In this document: one piece after another, positions 58,701 to 60,841 of the stretch | How positions within the stretch are numbered: the stretch's first letter is position 1 | Layout: each line of letters opens with the position of its first letter | Assembly (NCBI RefSeq): GCF_022828475.1 | Contig: NZ_CP059557.1 | Span: forward strand, 744,001 to 808,000 | DNA: 64,000 nt | Reading direction: 5' to 3' | Origin: Saccharopolyspora gloriosae | Lineage (GTDB): Bacteria > Actinomycetota > Actinomycetes > Mycobacteriales > Pseudonocardiaceae | The notes under the pieces: generated by a model | The model's database searches: none | Told to the model about the DNA's origin: nothing | The model's input: the letters and a program-made list of their open reading frames with translations, nothing else | Made by a program: the position numbers and the translations under genes

Positions 58701-59721
58701 CCTGGTCGCGGCCCTTCGGATCGCCGCCGAGCTGCTGCCCGGCCACGTCTCCGGTGAATTCGGCGAGCCCCTGCCCGGCGGCGTGCGTGGTGGATTGAAC
58801 GGCCCCCGCCGTGCGGGTGTCCATGAACTTCTGCGACTTCTGGCCGAATTCGGCGAACGCCTTGGTCGTGTTCGACACGTCCGGGGCGGCGATGTCATCC
58901 ACGTCCTTGGCGCTGCCCTTGGAAGCGCCCTCCGGGCCCCTCTTGCCCGCGACCGTGGCGATGTCGTCGGCGTTCTTGCCCGCTCCCTTGCCGACGCCGT
59001 CGCCGATCTCCTTGCCGGCCTTGTCGCCGACGATGTCCGCGCCGTCCTTGATGATCCCGCCGGCGAGGAACGAACCGCCGCCCTTGATGACGCCGCCGAT
59101 CGCGCCGCCCGCGGCGCCGCTGACCGCGCCGCTGATCGCGGCGCCCTTGGTGAAGTCCTTGTTCCACTCGGTGCGCTGACCGGTGAGCATCTGCATGCCC
59201 TGGATCACCGCGTCCAGGCCCACCTCGATGGCTGTACCGATCACCGCGCCCGCCGCGATGTTCATCAGCACCTGGGAGATGATCCGCCCGATCACCCCGC
59301 GCGCCGTAGCCGCCGCCGCGGTCACGAGCGCCTGCCCGATCCCCGGAATCCAGGACATCGCGAGCGTGGCGGCCAGCATGACCAGCTGGACGATGATCAT
59401 GATTCTGGAGTACTGGATGTCCGCTGCGGTGTTGCGGGCCAAATCGCCGTGGCTCCTGGCGTTGTCCCGCAACTGGGTCACCATCGGCAGCACGGTGTCC
59501 CGCGTGTAGTCCGCGTACGCAGAGGAGAACTCGCTGCGCATGCTTTCGCCCAGCCCGTCCATGGACTGTCGGAGAGCGTCGTCCAAACCTTCGACGGCAT
59601 CAGCGATCGTTGACCAAGCGTCGCTCATCCGGTTCAAACCGGCTTCTTCGCCCTCGGGCCACGGCTGCCCACCGACGATTTCCAATGCCTTCTGAAGGCC
59701 GGCAGGAAGCTCAGTGGGCAT
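34720..59721 (-). CDS. Giant 8333-aa T7SS-linked multi-effector polyprotein
   Basis: One uninterrupted 25-kb frame, preceded by GAGG about 10 nt upstream. Order of parts: WXG100-like helical domain (1-100) and hydrophobic segment (about 105-180); Gly/Ser-rich and repeat linkers (to about 1095); ART-like/metalloprotease modules alternating 4+3 (1100-3235); Cys/His-dyad module 1 (about 3288-3790); repeats; beta-rich central region (about 4210-5820); repeats; Fic domain (about 6345-6608, H6549); Cys/His modules 2-4 (6688-8333). Similar N-termini mark actinobacterial polymorphic toxins exported by T7SS. I infer export as one chain and release of effectors by proteolysis. All module types are known in host-directed toxins. 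Individual calls rest on motifs, not searches. Confidence 0.9.
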   Translation of the reverse strand: MPTELPAGLQKALEIVGGQPWPEGEEAGLNRMSDAWSTIADAVEGLDDALRQSMDGLGESMRSEFSSAYADYTRDTVLPMVTQLRDNARSHGDLARNTAADIQYSRIMIIVQLVMLAATLAMSWIPGIGQALVTAAAATARGVIGRIISQVLMNIAAGAVIGTAIEVGLDAVIQGMQMLTGQRTEWNKDFTKGAAISGAVSGAAGGAIGGVIKGGGSFLAGGIIKDGADIVGDKAGKEIGDGVGKGAGKNADDIATVAGKRGPEGASKGSAKDVDDIAAPDVSNTTKAFAEFGQKSQKFMDTRTAGAVQSTTHAAGQGLAEFTGDVAGQQLGGDPKGRDQGEEEEGPNPYAFTSGMLGGFEGRRSSGSGGRNAGGASYGESGSKVNPNGLKNFGDFTNSIKDFFKPNTESMGDIGDTGGSGDGGKSGSDAPPSYSETGGDSSTSQDAPPTYSESDKSTGGDSTDSGTDDKSATEKGPSDHEGGDSSSGENQHNSGDSQHNSGDSQHNSGDSQHNDGDSQHNDGDSQHNDGDSQHNDGDSQHNDGDSQHNDGDSQHNDGDSQHNDGDSQHNDGDSQHNSGDSQHNSGDSQHNSGDSQHNSGDSQHNSGDSQHNSGDSQHNSGDSQHNSGDSQHNSGDSQHNSGDSQHNSGDSQHNSGDSQHNSGDSQHNSGDSQHNSGDSQHNSGDSQHNSGDSQHNSGDSQHNSGQHDSGPSRESTDSGPDTELAAAPPHADATPPPTQDSGDVVDSAPPPQSDVTPILNVDRDTDASTTPPDTGTQHTDAGGTQNVDRSVDNEVGSEHTTTPTQPTVDANTDSHTGQPTVDANTDSHTGQPTVDANTDNRTGQPTVDANTDQSGAGTGRSDSTVDGGDSTRDSTNQRDSDPVGKESEQDSSQQQDSGRPQGGGMLGGNGTGQQQSPNTGAANNGPAQTAQPSSTAQQGVGQPNTGQSGTPAPGQRPAVTGQPNTPAAPISTESGRSSDAPQRPATTSDGGRRPDTADNQQRAATNTNGAPTTARPAPKESLPTPPTPAATNRPGGEVRDVEGVREDGARDDSSPVPLYVQPDDVRSDRAGESSGKPPAAPPRKGKGKAEPEKEPPPEPTRGPLQHLFSDSHWQRQALAAGASIISKPQPPAAGRSKRSKGKEAENPGRHLDLIVGKGKGEGGEIGATVLRGLDERADSNEPQLKLYRGMKKSEAEAIKAWHAQYKEATENWIKENSDKGADSKSFKKTFGNDAAIPIGGHLGDFDQAKVYGSGKDETVVEITLKKGAADLLFDPKYLAIHGDKGTPMYLRNMGEQSGNKFEQAAGGEGFLSGYIGMKSEDNGDFSLVTRAKGKNPAEGFPSRVLFQLFIDQVKDLKDPDSNPDADTPHSTAPGAPRAPRDTGNLETDGTTRGDESSSTPEKSLPSDRGSGRSPDTGRRTPPIDVDPDAYERFLNDLGEPTPRHHKRPDLRDQLAPFAELNNPDSTRNVRDIAHQVNEQFGDPQNNTVIQSGFGVRRFHHNDDHITEVTVKIALKGDHTHFDNVRSTLEHGVQKYYNDPGHRFHNGPTGDRLHVRPHWVEPGQQADLEVNVTNDPDAVNTQITWRADITPEEAAHEFGHQIGQPDEYTNQTNQNTPPPLHVDGSLMGNFFNHPEDPHTHTGIRSRNLDVLGTLIGDDIPTVPYRDTPPNPDNNTSLQNNNPSTNTPHDQHTTPQNHHRPDQSQPEPNHPATESNGKPPAAPTRKGKGRAAPENEPPPGSASRNPQDLLTNAYWQKKAKATPANAPSGGAKKKGKKDESPARHLGLIIGKPKDANGGIGVDLLRALEKHANSGEPQLKLYRGMDKSEAEKIKAWHAQYKESTENWINDHSDTDVTTEGFHNSPETGVIPISGHLGDLKQAEIYGEGNERTVLEFTLKHGAENLLFDPKYLATRPTDKGAALHLREIYGDNYKKASGGEGFRPGYIGMKSERNGDFSFVTTAKGNNENQGYPSRILFQLLVDQVKDLKDPDSNPDADTPHSTSAAPHAPHRPEDTSPSDRGSGRSPDTGRRTPPIDVDPDAYERFLNDLGEPTPRHHKRPDLRDQLAPFAELNNPDSTRNVRDIAHQVNEQFGDPQNNTVIQSGFGVRRFHHNDDHITEVTVKIALKGDHTHFDNVRSTLEHGVQKYYNDPGHRFHNGPTGDRLHVRPHWVEPGQQADLEVNVTNDPDAVNTQITWRADITPEEAAHEFGHQIGQPDEYTNQTNQNTPPPLHVDGSLMGNFFNHPEDPHTHTGIRSRNLDVLGTLIGDDIPTVPYRDTPPNPDNNTSLQNNNPSTNTPHDQHTTPQNHHRPDQSQPEPNHPATESNGKPPAAPTRKGKGRAAPENEPPPGSASRNPQDLLTNAYWQKKAKATPANAPSGGAKKKGKKDESPARHLGLIIGKPKDANGGIGVDLLRALEKHANSGEPQLKLYRGMDKSEAEKIKAWHAQYKESTENWINDHSDTDVTTEGFHNSPETGVIPISGHLGDLKQAEIYGEGNERTVLEFTLKHGAENLLFDPKYLATRPTDKGAALHLREIYGDNYKKASGGEGFRPGYIGMKSERNGDFSFVTTAKGNNENQGYPSRILFQLLVDQVKDLKDPDSNPDADTPHSTSAAPHAPHRPEDTSPSDRGSGRSPDTGRRTPPIDVDPDAYERFLNDLGEPTPRHHKRPDLRDQLAPFAELNNPDSTRNVRDIAHQVNEQFGDPQNNTVIQSGFGVRRFHHNDDHITEVTVKIALKGDHTHFDNVRSTLEHGVQKYYNDPGHRFHNGPTGDRLHVRPHWVEPGQQADLEVNVTNDPDAVNTQITWRADITPEEAAHEFGHQIGQPDEYTNQTNQNTPPPLHVDGSLMGNFFNHPEDPHTHTGIRSRNLDVLGTLIGDDIPTVPYRDTPPNPDNNTTLQNNNQHTTPQGHRRPDQGQPEPNHLRLDGSRSDHVTENGGMPPASPPKKNKGKSKAAPEKEPPPPPAIRGEIQDRLTASYWREKARETSVNAPPKGKKGKKPEARPKADIPSEGQGRGKKGKKPEELPGRPLDLIVGKGKGEGGEVGAGLLRALDEHAHSSQPQLKLYRGMEKSEAEAITTWHAQHKESIESWIKEHSATDATSQSFKKTFGNNAAMPVSGHLGDFDQAKGYGSGKDETVVEFTLKKGAERFLFHPDYLAIRPGDKDTPLYLREINGDKYEKASGGEGFLPGYIGMKSEDNGDFSFAVKANKNTDGFPSRVLFQLFVDQVKDLKDPDLAPDTDTPHGTTAPRDTGTSLQSNDPPTTTHDQDTPPTGQPPRAPQRPDPSRPVQVRTGFVDPDVTVAALRGPNKTRVRVADIDYSWMRGSRPGAAGITFTHNSDFDLSSGPFSAIKTMPGETPAQAAQHSGRPQDTSSTDRSFLLGGLKPDDSGRMTVIRLRDGSEVMMNGGGIMKFLMNLNALRDIPALDPDFKFIFLHPNDKLFSKFTQAMQMHRVHSYATPMDSVSQLPDGRFGVSDNQGWKEQTGARPSGVLNQYSSGNINNISFFEKFLPAASYIPDADAPLTGKSWFDEVDFYPDEGISTTLTTKSAGWERVNGLSLVEGQRDVDREFAEDVDNKYHVLRTRPTEDFLWKYINSDSVEKVYKNDPFGRLAPSPFAPTQTTLTNPNTGAQVQAIAGPLVYTGHGFDVRGRRQGAQIPVEIDGRTTTVDVSGATAISYLFQQEAFRQMYAANPNGKLLFLFCHAARDTETGFVDTQPSRPGQVLREAAEQARELGFLNPIVASRGVVAPTFLVHTDNNAGYASSYLKDGREFIEVHEETRYSDQDLQTYPEFKPKPKPQPQPQPESGTDTEPNTDTEPDTEPEPDIEMDTEPDTEPEPDIEMDTEPDTDTEPDTDTEMDTEPDTDTEMEPGSATDSNPIARSGSGHAEDLDALERGESSADMGPDSRHGSPEPDRSVDDDPTRGMPGAFPEDITDTRQHDTSTEIGEQHEAPEAHIRQDPDTRPPHDTDNDQLDTGTDDRRDMSGHGAGGELPGGSSGRRGPGSDRTWENSADREATTDESSEAPSRPELAVEQRQPVDELTERFNALRNQPTEQQQPTEQQQPTEQQQPTEQQQPTEQQQPTEQQQPTEQQQPTEQQQPTEQQQPTEQQQPTEQQQPTEQQQPTEQQQPTEQQQPTEQQQPTEQQQPTEQQLPTEQQLPTEQQLPTEQQQPTEQQQPTEQQQPTEQQQPTEQQQPTEQQQPTDDTAPAPVSTRTKTIRGLTRHHMVDPEVVDGTAIRADLRRMLTDLDIPADKVNRLVESASNIALYNKWDSLNGARGMQLREGQGKDAVEIVIKAKAHDDTSPVESRTGIPEPGVRHKDFTRFRNADKAIGKTEYEISSTPARDQSATLGTQIPFGTDSYLRYLDLNFTLRGFFSQPAHSSKSSSEMPQATEFLGFNHWTFSSHDLHHEISVRYGEQSPPPTTGQQSGGTILGFPSILQGADTALENDANTVTEPEGRPRAVAIRGGQVLVDTITEAVQQHPTWRGELDKIGSDARNGALDFASGKNLSRNGNRLLDGGTISTTVRMHDAAGEHTARVEVSAVPRTSRRFVTQQRLNDENGTPQDAPNKVVQQSRGNTTGQEHSSGGKQQLKASGSGTTGLAWSSHGGSFSYGDRSEARPTGRGAFDGGDSHTSKQTSSTTSGTFRSDHGELEIRNTAVDLRVRVLFDDGRVTGGEARGRATSYSIAQRPAEIDRQPDAAIEQRDAEASTVTFAPEKVVGAAETHFTDTDAVESTLRKMLPKGVLRDEPSTIAEHIPDQVRRFGGALLDDKPHVAANENQLSDVISEAGFTSHGKPLRSQDGMSFLMTRDFSRGTMSPDDVIRVQIKAVPRETTTDPPVTDVGNDTILRGESKTATTTQHRDTSEWSVSGSGGVSGRIGLGSAQAFARGVDPSLTGGGSYQKKRFLENSSGHEHSSSWKAERGSNQQAAPVQYEITLFGKGLSGRPQIVRDDAGHPVEAWAVTETGGRTDYVGRPPSALTTDFTASDGTLRPPANWRAATPPDNYVLAALDLSDDSTQQFKNGLLGEFTPDDTIAEQQLHDFNREDNVAASFHDALTGTYSSYIDRYGRGEFLGFQDTLGKAKMQIALYNPQFGGLAKNMHLVYSHKVTGGTRHGTSTEFGGSITPLDVNVTSFPLETLWESPNFSYNHGRDWSSETSTKQDFERGTRSRYRGPVLFITYDTSTLLSGQDTTHTQVSAVNTDSIGPWKHVQADREHSAGVWVPAHQLDQLGLPPDQLAEARQSLEQLERENRAPETGTEQNQPENERARPDDPDTTEQHDTDEQPALLPQTFDEDDHAPAQFSPEVTTRFLDRLQQQLDQVPADTVPPGVMRQFYNSMVRGTVFGSSEQLAGAKLLTEVGKSASGRGLNGLLADLRGPGKYWSAEVKGPVGNYRIGLLLTARVEPGELQGVESGWSERYSTKQVRTDTKVTTESKTHTTGVNNSVLGFPTHPVVWGAGFNNELPLPKVKSTTKETVSQIAESTRTHFTSGDMARYGHAVTPQLQVTKIAHPGSSAQRVTAGAAGLLTDVQDTGMIRLDRMDNAVRTRVPVQELARGPRLDAPITQLPKIGTVQANSRSLAHSIRAISDGHGAGGESTVRTTPVPPGAITTRQTINDGISAAALSANLPAAASSGAYRIEELDGDAAYAAGWGHGNPLKALSIRAENLVARHIVPTDTPPVGKEISLDNTNKFATKNEQQLTISTKPVSLDGSAIMFTTDNPEGFAPGANHRMNPGIGANGPVGEWKSGDKAESEDKSFNEWVGSKGRTYLVVADLTWSATPEYRSPDSEWSKPHQVDDVVYFRVDADGLREMGLTPPDETDAPDGTRPDETHTPEDTEPNPDVIERGPRNGEETARLERGEEFFDAQENLTADAENTRSHRREADDDRATPRDSDTAAESVPPDASSRSALMDFLAPKPSPMAGFLSPRTADDTDTPSTFPQLPEIPRVTEHFTDEVLDAAGSGRHTDGVETRSRPVTVEPNRREPATSTAEPVVNEPRVEQNRPDDATTEQRSSSDESAPTAERSAQEDEGLHNDVSRRGGSGAPSSSASAGRSGMPGGPITPETTTPKPTVQNPDTTAAPESPSRSRAEEEAERSATKHGDDADGEPVATALRNSEEPGSEQRARELSTRAAEAEQMLGDLLPPEQFQTLTDHAKHIVVVEHQLPGLDADRTFFANVAWTVAQELHEHGWHPNAAQPTREHAEQRAHQLAIRTAHEFNTRRTRVPPMGFGGAPARGPAQPPHVNAEAGPSRSRSGEGEAGPSRSRTDEGEAGPSRSRTDEGEAGPSRSRTDEGEAGPSRSRTDEGEAGPSRSRTDEGEAGPSRSRTDEGEAPERQQSHRQGEAGSSARTLPELIAKPQWWRLFINPRDHETALARFPDDPGSYYDNDLSPGYQRSMTEAYETILAQPDAVARRVDSSMYEQMHDLVTRYLDSDTRWSGGGATNFPLRAERPSPDILDETIDGRPLLYDLKNHDWSKRLPNPGRIITIIDWSSFNNPTLRSNYQQRDVRQLVDSVFDRYYDEISHADSDPRARLDSIARAIRALHVIHPFSDGNLRLDVQLLLPKLLLEQGFNPVVPAGMHPLFQGGYSINTIVDTLVANGALPTTTESPATTRTSAAADHDAPADLDGVDNGGSARRNPGRTRDDFDLSSYERGASSSKVEPPQQHVPSHAATQRSSWPNPTEPSRPVPVGADFLDPDVTVRARDDQGRDITVRVTDLAYRMTPRDGNGLGLSFTLEDKFTLTGDHNQTVRTLPGETPAEAAEHTKRPATHRDGTTADVYAESAKTGYKMPLWNGKSVTMDAANLATAVTNFGELQYLAAIDPELKFRMLTSHNEGLKDLANELHAAGFDGSVEGTLGEVSQLPDGRFGVADNKGWVEYPKYERARVNDVYSEGNLANIAFFEEHLADAAYILDADEPLVGYREDDGSEFRFYPHEMTADELTTDSTGWSRTNGLTMMPTAGERFSDRLLADENDELNVVARTRKGELGSATTVDENGRVTDLFDADPLDRLAEHPAGPVETTLVHPGTGTRVRAVAASNIISVHGAKGHAQITVERGGSRTKLNISGETLTKAKLQRSEFHQMYRANPDGKLQYLICHAAEGTKTGFADEQPAGAATLMRDSVRTARTFGVKNTYVAAGDAIAATAPIAVANNAGLVSSYLKNGREYIEAHENTRYTDAELENLPNHTPKSTHGFGLEHDSGTSDHRAAAEDGSGVFERGARQSRQAQDTVPVDPTFIDPDLRLTGFLDDNTEVEFRLRDIEYHKMPGERLAHGIAFTRGDSFNLTGKYRTTVKTTEFEEPDEAYGKTKRPGAATRDGDHETFHFTTEGHYLPKLPLRDGKDVGIVNQDLATVLANLRDVRYMQALDPDFTMKLLTPNYDLDQLHESLRKHKFSGTLTGPATTLGAQQLPDGSLSTPNNHGWVEHSPAGRRETHKYSDANLQNISFFEKFLPDARKIPNADEPLVGYLNGTAVKFYPREMVQQELTSHQPGWKRVNGMLLVHDTTVLRNEKHIASAADVQHGLIMTRPGESLVDIDHDTPEGMSLASWLNNGPIRRWVPAPYAPEPTTLINPQTGQPTQFTAGPNTIASHGDGDAAQISVRRKGEIYTLSVSPETFTEAYVQQSPFHRMYRANPNAKLLYAICRAAEGTVTGPATAPQNASSFLARSVRTAREDFDIKNTYVAARDILVAVGEGGYSRSADDNQGWASSYLKHGHEHIKVHEETRFSADELKTIPKFQPQTDTTSQVGDEITTANLKNDVTHRSPDHESRALPYDDVRSPADLDLESDSDGPAYSDSESYGQPYYQGGQRPPRQSYHQGGRPSFRPARRPHLRAAPATTPVPVNRDLINPEVRISGINEAGQKVGVPAHAFEYRWMRGRGIGLSFTQYDTFTLDGKYRELLMTIPGEEARDAYPRDHKRPSEGMTETAPVFHGYAINDGRRYSMPLRNGETLRVSAASFSRLLRNFQEFHDLSRAHDDLAFRMLSPKNKALRGVAEALGDTVHSVAGTFGHVSQARDGRFSANNNAGWTEYTHRGDNKTVLGVYNDGNIANINFFERYLPEAAYIPDIEKLHSARTSDGSEYRFYADDVYDKNFYSRDTGWRRPNGTSLLIKPGELNADDLLARNLDRAYDVARTKPGETRPPDHYDWAEDPDRRKTESPFPPRSFLLVNPNTGALVQAIAGSNFISTHGTVGQNVMLNVVGEKDDTTVLTDGITFMEVLVQLPAFQRMYAANPNADILFMICHAGKDAETGYAREQNPGKAMILRGSVAAARQLGLRNTFHAGRDTTRLDVRPETANNAGWVSSYYNSGNEYMKVHDHTRYRITGYRYP
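34723..36205 (-). other. Giant protein: Cys/His-dyad module 4 (C-terminus)
   Basis: H8192 (STHGTVGQN) and C8246 (FMICHAGKDAETG), 54 apart. The protein ends about 20 residues after the SSYYNSGNEYMKVHDHTRY motif. Confidence 0.6.
36500..38025 (-). other. Giant protein: Cys/His-dyad module 3 (variant)
   Basis: H7593 (ASHGDGD) and C7646 (LLYAICRAAEGTVTG). The CH pair of the other modules is CR here, but the candidate catalytic His and Cys are kept. Confidence 0.6.
38155..39660 (-). other. Giant protein: Cys/His-dyad module 2
   Basis: H7047 (SVHGAKG) and C7100 (LQYLICHAAEGTKTG), 53 apart. Module entry RPVPVGADFLDPDVTV, exit ANNAGLVSSYLKNGREYIEA. Confidence 0.6.
39900..40690 (-). other. Giant protein: Fic-like domain
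   Basis: Residues about 6345-6608. The active-site loop is HPFSDGNLRLD with H6549, i.e. HxFxDGNxR where the usual last Gly is Leu. Helices before it (DSIARAIRALHVI) fit the Fic core. Fic enzymes AMPylate or otherwise modify target hydroxyls. No inhibitory (S/T)xxxE(G/N) helix is apparent next to it. Confidence 0.7.
40725..40985. repeat. 36-bp tandem repeat, 7 units (EAGPSRSRTDEG)
   Basis: One unit EAGPSRSRSGEG is followed by six units EAGPSRSRTDEG. It forms a charged linker just before the Fic domain. Confidence 0.9.
42260..47095 (-). other. Giant protein: central beta-rich region of unknown fold
   Basis: About 1600 residues without low-complexity sequence, apart from a short acidic linker near 43850-44000. 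Rich in Gly, Ser, Thr and aromatic-alternating beta strands (HVYSHKVTGGTRHG-like segments). No catalytic motif is recognised. By position between effector blocks it may be a translocation or scaffold domain. Confidence 0.45.
47118..47577. repeat. 18-bp tandem repeat, about 25 units (PTEQQQ)
   Basis: Hexapeptide PTEQQQ is repeated about 25 times, three units having QQL. CAG and CAA codon variants of the unit are interspersed in a higher-order pattern, suggesting block duplications. Confidence 0.9.
48100..48315. repeat. Acidic 6/12-bp-based repeat (EPDTDTE)
   Basis: Degenerate repeats of TCCGTGTCCGG(T/C) encode alternating EPDTEPEPDIEMDTEPDTD, an acidic linker of about 70 residues after Cys/His module 1. 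Confidence 0.75.
48350..49865 (-). other. Giant protein: Cys/His-dyad module 1
   Basis: Residues about 3286-3791. It opens with RPVQVRTGFVDPDVTV. H3642 (YTGHGFDVRG) and C3700 (LLFLFCHAARDTETG) are 58 apart, each after a hydrophobic strand, as in clan CD (caspase/C80) peptidases. It ends with DNNAGYASSYLKDGREFIEV. Confidence 0.6.
50020..50830 (-). other. Giant protein: ART-like module 4
   Basis: LKLYRGMEKSEAEAI (R3065) and SGHLGDFDQAKGYG. More similar to module 1 than to 2/3. It has no metallopeptidase after it. Confidence 0.5.
51060..51810 (-). other. Giant protein: metallopeptidase module 3
   Basis: HEFGH motif at H2815. Last copy; sequence beyond 51041 diverges from the other copies. Confidence 0.7.
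51910..52680 (-). other. Giant protein: ART-like module 3
   Basis: LYRGM at R2430, 610 residues after module 2, with which it shares every residue I compared. Confidence 0.5.
52890..53640 (-). other. Giant protein: metallopeptidase module 2
   Basis: HEFGH motif at H2205, 610 residues after that of module 1. All residues visible in module 1 are kept. Confidence 0.7.
53740..54510 (-). other. Giant protein: ART-like module 2
   Basis: Residues about 1738-1994, with LYRGMDKSEAEKIK (R1820) and SGHLGDLKQAEIYG. Part of the second copy of the 1830-bp duplication; its sequence looks the same as module 3. Confidence 0.5.
54720..55470 (-). other. Giant protein: metzincin-like metallopeptidase module 1
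   Basis: Residues about 1418-1668. HEFGHQIGQPDEY gives HExxHxxGxxD with H1595, E1596, H1599 and D1605, the snapalysin-type zinc site. LMGNFFNHPEDP downstream includes a Met that could be the Met-turn. Expected to be an active zinc endopeptidase. Confidence 0.7.
55640..56425 (-). other. Giant protein: ART-like module 1
   Basis: Residues about 1100-1361. LKLYRGM places R1188 where ADP-ribosyltransferase toxins have their NAD-binding Arg. GGHLGDFDQAKVYG and GGEGFLSGYIGMKSEDNGDF follow. A Lys-rich PPAAPPRKGKGK linker comes before it and QVKDLKDPDSNPDADTP after it; related sequences flank the other copies. The ART assignment is tentative because the usual STS and ExE motifs are not obvious. Confidence 0.5.
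57160..57310. repeat. 39-bp tandem repeat, 4 units (PTVDANTD)
   Basis: Four units of 39 bp start at about 57181, 57220, 57259 and 57298 and encode GQPTVDANTD(S/N)(H/R)T. They form part of the N-terminal linker of the giant protein. Confidence 0.85.
57612..58260. repeat. 21-bp tandem repeat, about 31 units (GDSQHN heptapeptide)
   Basis: A minisatellite inside the giant gene encodes (S/N)QHN(S/D)GD. About three units have Ser, then nine have Asp, then about nineteen have Ser again. Units are otherwise near-identical at DNA level, which implies recent slippage or unequal crossover. The encoded linker is hydrophilic and probably disordered. Confidence 0.9.
59320..59721 (-). other. Giant protein: WXG100-like N-terminus and hydrophobic segment
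   Basis: Residues 1-134. The segment PWPEGEEAGLNRMSDAWSTI, then a helix with LRQSMDGLGESMRSEFSSAY, resembles the WXG100-like domain that heads CpnT-type and other T7SS toxins. IMIIVQLVMLAATLAMSWIP and the Ala/Gly-rich stretch after it are membrane-active in character. This module is the likely export signal. Confidence 0.7.
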
Positions 59722-59759
59722 GACGTGGTCCTCTACTCAAGGAACGGCGGGGCGAAAGG

Positions 59760-60110
59760 TCAGCTCGAACGGGGTGTGAACTCTTCGAGCGCGTCGGCGT
59801 AGACCTGGATGTTCTCGCCGTACTGCTCGTCGAGCTCCTGAACGTTCTTGATGGCTCCGGGGATGGCGTCCTTGCCGAGGCTCTGCACGGTCTCGGCCAA
59901 TGTGCCCAGCGCGTCCCTCGTGCCTTCGGCGTTCTCCAGGTAGTTCTCCTCGAACCCCTTGCCGATCTTGTCGTCGCTCCAGCAGCCGTAGTCTCGTTCC
60001 AGCGCGCTCTTGAGCGCTTCGACCGCCTCGCCGAAGGTTCCCGCCTTGTTGGCCAGTTCCTTCGCCACGCGCTCGGCTTCGGGGGCGTTGAGGTAGAGCT
60101 CGTCAGCCAT
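59760..60110 (-). CDS. WXG100-like T7SS protein
   Basis: A 116-aa helical-hairpin protein of ESAT-6/WXG100 type. It has two amphipathic helices around a W-S-D turn (GCWSDDKIGKGFEEN, the WxG position). It ends 38 bp before the giant gene's start and begins 24 bp after a YbaB gene, so it belongs to the operon. AAAGGG precedes ATG 60110. Such proteins are exported as dimers by EccC and often pair with a large substrate. The giant's own N-terminus may be the partner. Confidence 0.82.
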   Translation of the reverse strand: MADELYLNAPEAERVAKELANKAGTFGEAVEALKSALERDYGCWSDDKIGKGFEENYLENAEGTRDALGTLAETVQSLGKDAIPGAIKNVQELDEQYGENIQVYADALEEFTPRSS

Positions 60111-60134
60111 GATCAACCCTTTCGGAACAGGACG

Positions 60135-60641
60135 TCAGGGACGTTCCCAGCCGTCGTCTTCGTCGTCGTGCCGGGCCGTCTGCGGGGACTCCGGGGTTTT
60201 GCCGTCGGCTTCGTGGTCGGCATTGCCCTCGAGCTCCGAAACCAGGTTCAGCGACGGTTCCATGATCTTGCCGAGCACCTCGGCGAGGTCGGCCTGACCA
60301 GAGGTGAGATCACTGAGCTCGTAGCCGGGCACCGGCGAGCGACCCATCAGCTTCTGCATGGTCTCCAGACTCTCCTGCCGGGCCTGCTGCAGGACTTCGG
60401 TGATCGCGGCCGAGAGCTGGGCCGGGGCCATCGAACGGTAGGCGGTCGTGTTGAACTTCAGCTCCGAGAGCTCGCCGTTGCCGTCCAAGGTCACGGTGAC
60501 CATGTGGTTGCGGGACTCCACCACCGTGGTCGTCTCGGCGAGCTTCCGCTGGAATTCGGTGAGCTTGGCCTGCTCTTCCTCGAAAGCTTGGATCGCGGAG
60601 CCGAGGTCGGGCAGCCCGTCCTTGGAGAATCCGGATGTCAT
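60135..60641 (-). CDS. YbaB/EbfC family protein, copy 1
   Basis: A 168-aa protein. The YbaB/EbfC core (residues about 10-100) has ETTTVVESRNHMVTVTLDGN, then GELSELKF, the family's central strand motif. An acidic C-terminal tail ends in DDEDDGWERP. In E. coli the family binds DNA as a dimer, but in actinobacterial T7SS loci YbaB-like genes recur beside WXG100 genes and may be structural partners. GGAG lies 8 nt before ATG 60641. Confidence 0.82.
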   Translation of the reverse strand: MTSGFSKDGLPDLGSAIQAFEEEQAKLTEFQRKLAETTTVVESRNHMVTVTLDGNGELSELKFNTTAYRSMAPAQLSAAITEVLQQARQESLETMQKLMGRSPVPGYELSDLTSGQADLAEVLGKIMEPSLNLVSELEGNADHEADGKTPESPQTARHDDEDDGWERP

Positions 60642-60664
60642 GACCATCTCCGTTCGTCACACAC

Positions 60665-60696
60665 GTCCCAGGAGGCGATCAGGGGCGTCCTGGGAC
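60665..60696 (-). promoter_or_regulatory. Hairpin between the two YbaB genes
   Basis: GTCCCAGGA (60665-60673) pairs with TCCTGGGAC (60688-60696) over a 14-nt loop in the 200-bp gap. It could attenuate transcription or stabilise the downstream mRNA. No U-tract. Confidence 0.45.
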
Positions 60697-60841
60697 CTCT
60701 CTGTCCACGTGCTGGGAGGCGTACGACCGCGTTCGCGGGAGCCGCGGCCGGGAGCGCCGAGCGCTCCGCCTGCCGGTGATCCACGGTAGCGCGCCGCGCG
60801 ACCGGCTCCCGCTCTCCGCGGATCACCGCAAGCGGATTCCA

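Noticed and set aside
55615-59613. 1332-codon plus-strand frame opposite the giant gene, with a long VLAVAAV repeat
   Set aside because: It is the complement of the GDSQHN repeat and high-GC codon bias. It has no RBS, and the minus frame carries recognisable domains.
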